From contig JBBRNO010000239.1 of assembly GCA_038230275.1 (NCBI GenBank), positions 1-6,379 on the forward strand: a stretch of 6,379 bases of DNA, given 5' to 3'. The notes under the pieces are model-generated. The model had not been told where the DNA came from. It did not search any database and saw only the letters and a list, made by a program, of their open reading frames with translations. Positions 1 to 5,364 of the stretch are shown here, piece by piece. The first letter of the stretch is position 1, and each line of letters opens with the position of its first letter. Origin of the DNA: JANXXV01 sp038230275 (GTDB taxonomy: Bacteria > Acidobacteriota > Terriglobia > Bryobacterales > Bryobacteraceae). Position numbers and translations under genes: made by a program.

Positions 1-1014
1 AAATCCCACGGTCAGCGCGTGGCGCGACGCGCCCCAGATGCCGCCGCTATGATCGGAAGACGCAGCCCATATGGACAGGACGGAGGCAACGATAAGCCAG
101 AGGTAGGCACCTCTTACAAAAACCGGGAAGCTGGAATGGATGCCCGTTGTTTTCGGCGGCTGACTCGATCGTTCAAAAGCGCCTAACCCAAGAATCGCTG
201 CAATAGCGGTAATCGGAAGCATTGCCACCGAGATTCGAGTGAATCCAGCCATGGCTAGAATCACCGCCGTCGACGAAGTACCGAACGCGAACAGCAAGTA
301 TAGGGGATCCGGCGCGCGCAGACCAAGGAACACCGGCAGCCATCTGGCGTTGAAACCCCATACCGCGGGGACCAGAAATCCCCACGTCGGCAACATGAGC
401 ATTCTCTGGTCCCACTTGTGCGGTATCGCTGGTCCTGTGCCCGACCAGGAAACCGCGGCCGCCGCCATCAGGTTGATCACCAGCGTAATCAGGAACCACA
501 TGCTGGACCCGGCCACAATCCAGATCCACACGTCCCTTTTTCCCGACGCCGGATCGGCCGGCCGGTGGCCGCGTACCGTCAGAAAGAAGGTGAGAAATCC
601 AGCCAGCTCGAGCGTTGCGGAGACGGGTAGCAGGACTTGCCATTCCCAACCGGTCACATTCGCGGTCCAACGCAGAATCAGTCCACTGGTCCACAAGGCG
701 TAACAGGTCCAACCGCGCGTTACCGCGAAGGCGGGCAATCGCGCCATCTTGGACAAGGAATAAAAGCCAATCCCCAGCACGAATGTTCCGATCCAGCCGA
801 AGATCTGCGCGTGTCCGTGCGCCTGCAGCCAAGCCGGCGATAGAGCTTCCAGGGACTGGCGACCGCTAATCGAAATCAGATTCCAAACACCCAGAAACGT
901 GCCGGGCAACAGCAGGAACAGCAGCCCGGTGACAATATAGACAGTAACCAGACGCTGCAGCCTTACTTCTCTCTCAACCAGCGTGGCTGCTTCACTGGCA
1001 ATCGCAGGCGGCAT
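1..1014 (-). CDS. Polytopic membrane protein, NnrS / heme-copper-oxidase-like, partial (C-terminus off left edge)
   Basis: An open frame of 338 codons runs from ATG at 1014 to the window edge with no stop, so the C-terminus is missing. The protein is strongly hydrophobic, with about eight or more likely membrane segments (roughly residues 20-45, 68-88, 97-115, 122-146, 162-190, 205-222, 236-278, 300-320). Segment 2 carries an HGHAQIFGW motif (H66, H68), like the heme-ligand histidines of heme-copper oxidase subunit I and NnrS-type proteins. A later SRHALTVGF stretch (H332) ends the visible part. Conserved Trp and His residues at membrane edges fit a heme or copper protein of the inner membrane. 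NnrS proteins are linked to nitric oxide stress, and the ric gene directly upstream, overlapping by 23 bp, supports such a role. The family call rests on motif resemblance only; a diverged cbb3-like subunit or an uncharacterised family is possible. The reading frame is secure, the function moderate. Confidence 0.6.
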   Translation of the reverse strand, partial: MPPAIASEAATLVEREVRLQRLVTVYIVTGLLFLLLPGTFLGVWNLISISGRQSLEALSPAWLQAHGHAQIFGWIGTFVLGIGFYSLSKMARLPAFAVTRGWTCYALWTSGLILRWTANVTGWEWQVLLPVSATLELAGFLTFFLTVRGHRPADPASGKRDVWIWIVAGSSMWFLITLVINLMAAAAVSWSGTGPAIPHKWDQRMLMLPTWGFLVPAVWGFNARWLPVFLGLRAPDPLYLLFAFGTSSTAVILAMAGFTRISVAMLPITAIAAILGLGAFERSSQPPKTTGIHSSFPVFVRGAYLWLIVASVLSIWAASSDHSGGIWGASRHALTVGF

Positions 1015-1735
1015 GCCGGTGGCTCCCCTCCATTGCAATCGCCTTCGGGAACAGCAAATTGTTTTCCAGATGGACGTGTTGGTGCAGGTCGCGCTCGAAC
1101 TCTTTCAGGCCTTGATACAGCCCCAGATAACTGGGGCACGCCTCGGCCGGCGCCTGGTAGTTGTTGGACAGCGCGCGGATCTTACTGGTCAGCTCACCGG
1201 CATCGTCATGGTCGGCCAGCAGCTTGGCAATCGGCGACTGAAGAGAGCCGAAGAAGGCAGGCGTGATGGGCCGCTGCGCCATAACCGCGGACTCCATCGT
1301 CTGAATATATGGAAATACGATCTGCTCTTCTTTGAGCATATGCGGATACAATTCCTGTCCGATGGCGGTAAACAGTTCTTTGATAGCTAGCAGTTCAGGA
1401 TGCTGGGCGCCGTGCTTGGACGACACCTTTTCCAGCAGCGGCTGCAAGCGTACAATTTCCTGGCGAGCCAACGCGTGGAACTTATCGACAATGTGCGCGG
1501 TAATGGCGGCGAGCGGTGCATCGTTCCACCGCGTTCCCTGTTCCGCGGGACTCTGCGCGGCCTCGGCAAACATTTCCAGCACGCGCGCCACTGGAACCTT
1601 CACACATTCGCAGGCGTCACTCAACGGCCGTCTGCCACCACAGCAATAGTCAATCCCCAAGGACTCGAACACCCGGATGGTGGTTGGATCCGCAATCGCG
1701 ATCTCTCGCACCGTCTGGTTTTCATTCCATGTCAT
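992..1735 (-). CDS. ric: Iron-sulfur cluster repair di-iron protein (Ric/YtfE/ScdA/DnrN)
   Basis: This 247-residue cytoplasmic protein belongs to the family that restores Fe-S clusters damaged by nitric oxide or peroxide, probably by supplying iron. The N-terminal ScdA_N (DUF542) domain covers about residues 5-60 and has the diagnostic IDYCCGG motif (C31, C32, matching the paired Cys of E. coli YtfE). The hemerythrin-like domain follows (about 75-235). Predicted di-iron ligands are H87, H108, H132, E136, H176, H220 and E224. Their spacing matches YtfE ligands H84, H105, H129, E133, H160, H204 and E208 except for about 13 extra residues before H176. The HxxxE pairs read HMLKE and HVHLE. The C-terminus ends in a short His/Cys tail (H239, H241, C244, C246) that E. 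coli YtfE seems to lack. The ATG at 1735 has AGAGGT 6 nt upstream. It lies 56 nt downstream of a Crp/Fnr-type gene and overlaps the following membrane-protein gene by 23 bp. A perfect palindrome upstream suggests direct control by a Crp/Fnr protein. Identification is very secure. Confidence 0.95.
   Translation of the reverse strand: MTWNENQTVREIAIADPTTIRVFESLGIDYCCGGRRPLSDACECVKVPVARVLEMFAEAAQSPAEQGTRWNDAPLAAITAHIVDKFHALARQEIVRLQPLLEKVSSKHGAQHPELLAIKELFTAIGQELYPHMLKEEQIVFPYIQTMESAVMAQRPITPAFFGSLQSPIAKLLADHDDAGELTSKIRALSNNYQAPAEACPSYLGLYQGLKEFERDLHQHVHLENNLLFPKAIAMEGSHRHAACDCQ
1023..1031 (-). promoter_or_regulatory. Shine-Dalgarno sequence for the NnrS-like gene, inside ric
   Basis: GGAGGGGAG on the minus strand lies 8 nt before the ATG at 1014 and is a near-perfect anti-16S match. 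It sits inside the last codons of ric. It fixes the start of the membrane protein and indicates translational coupling within one message. Confidence 0.8.
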
Positions 1736-1741
1736 TCGCTC

Positions 1742-1747
1742 ACCTCT
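1742..1747 (-). promoter_or_regulatory. Shine-Dalgarno sequence of ric
   Basis: AGAGGT on the minus strand lies 6 nt before the ATG at 1735 and supports that start. Both downstream genes of the minus-strand group have clear ribosome binding sites, unlike the first gene of the group. Confidence 0.75.
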
Positions 1748-1753
1748 GCGATG

Positions 1754-1759
1754 AGGGTA
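1754..1759 (-). promoter_or_regulatory. Possible -10 element of an activator-dependent ric promoter
   Basis: TACCCT on the minus strand is a poor match to TATAAT, but its position is suggestive. If it spans -12 to -7, transcription starts near 1747 and the palindrome at 1782-1795 is centred at -41.5, the class II position of CRP and FNR. Such promoters often have weak core elements. The implied leader of about 11 nt would begin at the Shine-Dalgarno sequence, which is short. Ric may also be transcribed by readthrough from the regulator gene. Confidence 0.3.
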
Positions 1760-1781
1760 ACGCGCATCGCGGCCGGGGTCA

Positions 1782-1795
1782 GTGACTTAAGTCAC
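1782..1795. promoter_or_regulatory. Perfect 14-bp palindrome, probable Crp/Fnr-family operator for ric
   Basis: GTGACTTAAGTCAC is a perfect inverted repeat in the 3' end of the regulator gene; its TGA stop (1792-1794) is part of the palindrome. The GTGA-N6-TCAC core has the geometry of CRP/HcpR sites (TGTGA-N6-TCACA). It can also be read as a variant of the DNR/NNR-type box TTGAC-N4-GTCAA with T changed to G at the second base. Its centre is about 53 nt upstream of the ric start. The regulator encoded just upstream has a recognition helix (R195, E196, S199, R200) suited to such a half-site. That the two pair is inferred, not shown. Confidence 0.6.
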
Positions 1796-2496
1796 ACGGT
1801 GGAGGCAAGGTCATTTTCCAGACCGTCCAGATTCACAATCGTGACCTCCCGGCCGTCAATCTCAATGAATCCCTGCGCCTGCAGCCGCGCCATGTTTCTG
1901 GATACCAGTTCACGCACCGTGCCGATCTGGGCCGCCAGTTCCTGGTGGCTGGCGCGAAGCGTGAACGCCGCGCCTCGACCGGTATTTTGCTGCTCTGCTC
2001 TGGCTTCCCGCAAGATCCACGAAATCAGCCGGTGACGCACAGTAGTGAAGGACAGTTCTTCGATGATGCCCACCAGACGTCGAAGCCTGCCTCCTACCAC
2101 CTGCAGCAGTTTGAGCGATACCTCGGGATGCTCCAGACACAAGGCGCGGAAGTCATTCGTGGATAGGAAGAGCAATTCCGATCTCTCGACGGTGCTCGCG
2201 GACGCCGGATAACTTCCGCCATCGAACACCGGTAATTCGGCGATGGAGCCCCCAGGGCCCTCGATAGCCAACACTTGTTCACGGCCGCTGGGCGAAACTT
2301 TGAAGATCCTGACCCGGCCGCTGGCAATTATGTATAACCCAGCGCAAGCCTGGCCTTCTGAAAACAACAGCTCACCCGGTGCGTAGGAACTGACTCCAGT
2401 GCGGGCGGCGAGGAAAGACAGTTCTGACTCGGTCAGCGCGGCGAACAAAGGCGAATTCTTCAGGATCTGTGTAATAGCCGATTTCATATTGCCCAT
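1792..2496 (-). CDS. Crp/Fnr-family transcriptional regulator without Fe-S cluster cysteines
   Basis: This 234-residue protein is a normal-length cytoplasmic regulator. An N-terminal cyclic-nucleotide-binding-like beta-barrel (about 18-112) is followed by a long dimerisation helix (about 123-148) and a C-terminal winged helix-turn-helix (about 155-222). The recognition helix runs IGTVRELVSRNMARL; R195, E196, S199 and R200 align with the base-contact positions of CRP (R180, E181, G184, R185) and FNR (V208, E209, S212, R213), a hybrid pattern. Only two cysteines occur (C51, C120), so the four-Cys FNR oxygen-sensing cluster is absent. The phosphate-binding cassette is altered (AELPVFDGG then YPASAS, no Arg), so canonical cAMP binding is unlikely. 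A heme- or NO-sensing DNR/HcpR-like mode would fit the neighbours but is inference. The first ATG (2496) lacks a Shine-Dalgarno sequence, and a TATAAT ends only 3 nt upstream. A second Met (M4, at 2487) could be the true start. It is transcribed away from hemN and towards ric. Confidence 0.9.
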   Translation of the reverse strand: MGNMKSAITQILKNSPLFAALTESELSFLAARTGVSSYAPGELLFSEGQACAGLYIIASGRVRIFKVSPSGREQVLAIEGPGGSIAELPVFDGGSYPASASTVERSELLFLSTNDFRALCLEHPEVSLKLLQVVGGRLRRLVGIIEELSFTTVRHRLISWILREARAEQQNTGRGAAFTLRASHQELAAQIGTVRELVSRNMARLQAQGFIEIDGREVTIVNLDGLENDLASTV

Positions 2497-2499
2497 GTG

Positions 2500-2528
2500 A
2501 TTATACGGCCTGCCGCTAGTTCCGTGAA
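2500..2528 (-). promoter_or_regulatory. Promoter of the Crp/Fnr-family gene (perfect TATAAT, near-leaderless)
   Basis: On the minus strand TATAAT (2505 to 2500) is a perfect -10 hexamer. A 17-nt spacer separates it from TTCACG (2528 to 2523), a four-of-six match to the -35 consensus. The expected start of transcription (about 2493-2496) falls on or just inside the annotated ATG. The message would therefore be leaderless from M1, or have a leader of about 6 nt before M4. Confidence 0.6.
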
Positions 2529-2569
2529 AACGCCCAAAGGCTGTGTGATAGAGCGCAAGGCGTAAGAAA

Positions 2570-2579
2570 TCTGATCAGA
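2570..2579. repeat. 10-bp perfect palindrome in the divergent intergenic region
   Basis: TCTGATCAGA is self-complementary and lies in the only real gap between genes. It lacks the central spacer of Crp/Fnr sites, so its binding protein, if any, is unknown. Its centre is at -61.5 relative to the predicted hemN start of transcription. A 10-bp palindrome can occur by chance. Confidence 0.3.
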
Positions 2580-2601
2580 AAGCCCTTTCTACTCAATGGA
2601 T

Positions 2602-2629
2602 TTGAATGGCACTTGTCTTGCTATATATT
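2602..2629 (+). promoter_or_regulatory. Probable promoter of the hemN-hemY-hemH operon (leaderless-type)
   Basis: TTGAAT (2602-2607) and TATATT (2624-2629) are separated by 16 nt, matching the -35 and -10 consensus at four and five of six bases. Transcription is expected to begin near 2636, exactly at the ATG chosen for hemN. No Shine-Dalgarno sequence precedes this ATG. The element overlaps the alternative upstream ATG at 2606, which argues against that start. Confidence 0.55.
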
Positions 2630-2635
2630 GGCCTG

Positions 2636-4003
2636 ATGCTGTCTTTCGATATTGAGCGAGTGCAGAAGTACAACGTGCCGGGTCCCCGCTACACGTCGTA
2701 TCCGCCGGCGAATCATTTCACGGTCCCGTTAACCGGGGAATTTGTCGCCGAACGAATCCGGGCCGAGAAAGACCCGGATCGCGATGTATCGCTCTACTTT
2801 CATTTGCCGTTTTGCAAGACGCTTTGTTGGTACTGCGGTTGCAACACCGTAATTACCAAGAATCAACGGCAGAGCGGCGCTTACCTCGGCTATTTAGCGA
2901 AAGAGTTGGCCTTGTTGTCTCCGCTGGTGTGCGCTGACCGCAAGGTGACGCAAGTCCATTTTGGTGGCGGTACACCCACGTTTCTTCTTCCTGCTGAGAT
3001 TCGGGAACTGGGCGTTCTGGTGCGCTCCCATTTCAACATCGCGCCGGACGCAGAGGCGAGTGTCGAGCTCGATCCCCGGCGAATGACCCAAGACCACGTC
3101 GCCGCGCTGCGGGATGCCGGATTAAATCGTGTGTCGCTTGGCGTGCAGGATTTCGATCCGCAAGTGCAGGCGGCCATCAACCGCATTCAACCCTTCGACC
3201 GCACGAAAGAAGTGATTGACTGGATTCGTGCCGCTGGTTTTCAGTCGTTGAGTATCGATTTGATTTACGGCCTCCCGTTTCAAACGGCGGAGTCGTTCCA
3301 GAAGACGCTCGATCTGGTTCTTTCGTTGAACCCCGACCGGTTGGCCTTGTTTAGTTATGCCCACGTGCCTTGGATCAAGCCGGCGCAGCGTCTGTTAAAG
3401 GACGAAACAATGCCGTCGGCGCAGACCAAATTCGCAATTCTCAAGCTTTCCATCGAAGCACTCACTGCCGGTGGTTATGCCTACATTGGAATGGATCATT
3501 TCGCCAAGCGCGGCAATGAGCTGGACGTTGCCCAGCGGCAAGGCGAACTGCAGCGGAATTTCCAGGGATACAGCACGCGGGCCGGCGTGGACATCTACGG
3601 CTTCGGCAACTCTTCTATCTCCCAAACACGGGACCTGTATTGGCAGAATGAAAAAGATCTGGGTGCCTACTATGCGCGTCTGGACGAAGGCAAACTCCCG
3701 ATCAGCAACGGGTATGTTCTGAACCAGGACGACCAGATCCGCCGCGAAACAATTATGCGGATCATGTGTGACATGAAGCTTGATTTCGCCGCCATTTCCG
3801 CCCGGCTCGGCGTGGACTTCCAAACGTATTTTGCAGGCGAACTCACAGCCCTCCGGGCGCTGGAAGCCGACGGGCTCGTTCAATTCAATGCCGCCGGTTT
3901 TGAAGTTACCGATTCGGGCCGGCTGCTGGTCCGCAATATCGCCATGTGCTTTGACCGCTATCTTTCTTTAAAAACGGAAGGCGTGTATTCCCGAACAATA
4001 TGA
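2636..4003 (+). CDS. hemN: Oxygen-independent coproporphyrinogen III oxidase (radical SAM)
   Basis: HemN carries out the anaerobic oxidative decarboxylation of coproporphyrinogen III to protoporphyrinogen IX in the cytoplasm, using a [4Fe-4S] cluster and S-adenosylmethionine. The 455 residues from this start match the usual length (E. coli HemN about 457). The N-terminus has the family signature QKYNVPGPRYTSYPP (about 10-24), which is diagnostic of true HemN rather than HemW. The radical SAM motif is YFHLPFC-KTLC-WYCGC: Y54, cluster ligands C60, C64 and C67, plus C69. The SAM-binding GGGTPT follows at 110-115, and GFGNSSIS lies further on. The C-terminal HemN domain reaches the stop. I chose ATG 2636 over ATG 2606 because homology begins here and the longer start adds a hydrophobic stretch overlapping the promoter-like elements. 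The stop overlaps the hemY start in ATGA, implying translational coupling. Its cluster makes it a plausible NO target, which links it to ric across the gap. Very secure. Confidence 0.97.
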   Translation: MLSFDIERVQKYNVPGPRYTSYPPANHFTVPLTGEFVAERIRAEKDPDRDVSLYFHLPFCKTLCWYCGCNTVITKNQRQSGAYLGYLAKELALLSPLVCADRKVTQVHFGGGTPTFLLPAEIRELGVLVRSHFNIAPDAEASVELDPRRMTQDHVAALRDAGLNRVSLGVQDFDPQVQAAINRIQPFDRTKEVIDWIRAAGFQSLSIDLIYGLPFQTAESFQKTLDLVLSLNPDRLALFSYAHVPWIKPAQRLLKDETMPSAQTKFAILKLSIEALTAGGYAYIGMDHFAKRGNELDVAQRQGELQRNFQGYSTRAGVDIYGFGNSSISQTRDLYWQNEKDLGAYYARLDEGKLPISNGYVLNQDDQIRRETIMRIMCDMKLDFAAISARLGVDFQTYFAGELTALRALEADGLVQFNAAGFEVTDSGRLLVRNIAMCFDRYLSLKTEGVYSRTI

Positions 4004-5364
4004 ATCCCGTTGCCATCGTTGGAGGTGGAATCACCGGTCTGACCGCGGCCTACTACCTGCAACGGAAAAACATTCCGGTCACCGTATACGAATCTTCCGC
4101 GCGAACCGGCGGCATGATTCAAACCATGACCAGTGGCGGTTTCCTGGCCGAGCAAGGCCCGAACACCATCCTGGAGACAAGCGCCGCGGTTTCGGATCTG
4201 GTAAACGATCTGGGCCTGACGCCCCACCGTCTGTATCCGGCGCCTGGAATGGAGGCGCGATACGTCGTGCGTGACGGGCGCCCCGTTCGCTTGCCGCAGT
4301 CGGCCATGGGTGCCATGCGGACGCCGCTGTTATCGCTACAGGCGAAAATTCGCATTTTGGGGGAGGTCTTCGTTCGCCGCGGAGTGCAAGAAGATGAGAC
4401 GTTGTCCTCATTCGTAACGCGCCGCCTGGGTTGCGAGTTACTGGACTATGTGATCGATCCGTTCGTCGGTGGCGTCTACGCAGGGGATCCGGACCGGCTT
4501 TCCGTGCATCACGCGTTCCCCAAGCTGCAGGCCCTGGAACAGCGCTACGGGTCCCTGATTGGCGGCACGGTGATGGGTGCGCGAGAGAGGAAAAAGCGGC
4601 ACGAAGTTGCAAAGGTAAAAGCGCCCATGTTGACCTTCGATGGCGGATTGGGGGTCCTGGTGGACGCGCTGCAATCCAGTCTGGCCAGATGTATCCAGTT
4701 GCAAACTCCCGTCACCGGCATGCAGCGGAACCAGTTCGGATGGACCGTAACCACTCCGGTAGGGAGCAGTGAGCACTCTGCCGTACTGCTATGCGCGCCC
4801 GCGCACCAGGTGGCCAGAATCGAGATGGATAGTGTGCGGCAAGCGGAGCTGGACGTCCTGCGGGAGGTTTACTATCCTCCGTTGGCGCGGGTCGCGGTGG
4901 GATTCCGCAGCGAACAGATCGCACACCCGCTGGACGGTTTCGGAGTTCTCATCCCTCAGAAAGAAAATAAGAACAGTCTCGGTATCCTATTCTCGTCTTC
5001 CATGTTTCCGAACCGGGCACCGGTTGGACATGTCCTGTTGACGGCATATCTCGGCGGCTCCCGGCACGCCGAACTGGTACACCACACCGACGGCGAGTTA
5101 GTGGAATTGGCACTGGCCGACATGCGCGAGCTGCTAGGTGTATCGGGCACTCCGGTCTTTCAGAATGTGGTTCGTATCATCCGCGCCATTCCGCAATACA
5201 ATGTCGGCTATGGCGAGGTCAAGGACACTATCGACCATTTGGAAGCCGAATCGCCGGGCGTATTCATTGCCGGTAATTATCGCGACGGAATTTCTGTCGC
5301 CGATTGCATTAAGAGCGGCGTCGGAGCTTGCGGCAAGGTCTTCGGATATTTGAGCCATGCCTAA
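4000..5364 (+). CDS. hemY: Protoporphyrinogen IX oxidase, FAD-dependent (HemY/HemG type)
   Basis: This 454-residue flavoprotein oxidises protoporphyrinogen IX to protoporphyrin IX, the penultimate heme step, normally with O2 as electron acceptor and at the membrane surface. The N-terminal dinucleotide fold reads VGGGITGL (G8, G10, G13), with the ribose-binding acid E31 in VYES followed by RTGG (35-38). The next conserved piece is FLAEQGPNT (48-56). A central FDGGLGVLVDAL segment (about 214-225) and the C-terminal FAD-contact region AGNYRDGISVADCIKSG (424-440) complete the family pattern. Length is normal. The start overlaps the hemN stop by 4 bp with no good Shine-Dalgarno sequence, so reinitiation is likely. 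The end overlaps hemH by 8 bp. Some databases call this family hemG. A coproporphyrinogen oxidase (CgoX) role is less likely because hemN upstream already makes protoporphyrinogen. It is unrelated to the flavodoxin-type E. coli HemG. Confidence 0.9.
   Translation: MNPVAIVGGGITGLTAAYYLQRKNIPVTVYESSARTGGMIQTMTSGGFLAEQGPNTILETSAAVSDLVNDLGLTPHRLYPAPGMEARYVVRDGRPVRLPQSAMGAMRTPLLSLQAKIRILGEVFVRRGVQEDETLSSFVTRRLGCELLDYVIDPFVGGVYAGDPDRLSVHHAFPKLQALEQRYGSLIGGTVMGARERKKRHEVAKVKAPMLTFDGGLGVLVDALQSSLARCIQLQTPVTGMQRNQFGWTVTTPVGSSEHSAVLLCAPAHQVARIEMDSVRQAELDVLREVYYPPLARVAVGFRSEQIAHPLDGFGVLIPQKENKNSLGILFSSSMFPNRAPVGHVLLTAYLGGSRHAELVHHTDGELVELALADMRELLGVSGTPVFQNVVRIIRAIPQYNVGYGEVKDTIDHLEAESPGVFIAGNYRDGISVADCIKSGVGACGKVFGYLSHA

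Larger units (their letters stand above)
2497..2635. other. Divergent regulatory gap between the regulator gene and the heme operon
   Basis: This 139-nt stretch holds back-to-back promoter elements for both transcription units and a 10-bp palindrome. I see no Crp/Fnr-type box of good quality here. The nearest is an isolated TGTGA half-site at 2543-2547 with no partner at the right distance. No small ORF, RNA gene or terminator is evident. Confidence 0.6.

Noticed and set aside
173..832. Minus-strand open frame of 219 codons
   Set aside because: It lies wholly within the NnrS-like gene in another frame of the same strand. Its product is Arg/Gly/Asp-rich with no coherent membrane segments or motif, whereas the true frame gives clear hydrophobic segments.
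1400..2035. Plus-strand open frame of 211 codons opposite ric and the regulator gene
   Set aside because: Antisense to two securely identified genes. The product is compositionally biased with no recognisable domain and no supporting start signal.
1792..2496. Calling the regulator FNR or CRP proper
   Set aside because: The four cluster cysteines of FNR are absent and the cAMP phosphate-contact Arg of CRP is not present, so only the family name is justified.
2593..2605. Imperfect dyad TCAA-N5-TTGA upstream of hemN as an FNR-type box
   Set aside because: The half-sites are in the opposite order to TTGAT-N4-ATCAA and the odd spacing does not fit a Crp/Fnr dimer.
2606..2635. Upstream ATG extension of hemN by 10 codons
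   Set aside because: It adds a hydrophobic stretch not seen in HemN proteins, has only a weak GGA upstream, and overlaps the likely -35/-10 region.
3395..3883. Minus-strand open frame of 162 codons within hemN
   Set aside because: Shadow of the hemN codons; no ribosome binding site or family resemblance.
2636..4003. HemW (heme chaperone) instead of HemN
   Set aside because: The N-terminal PRYTSYP signature, the fourth Cys after the radical SAM triad and the about 455-residue length are HemN features that HemW proteins lack, and the operon supports HemN.
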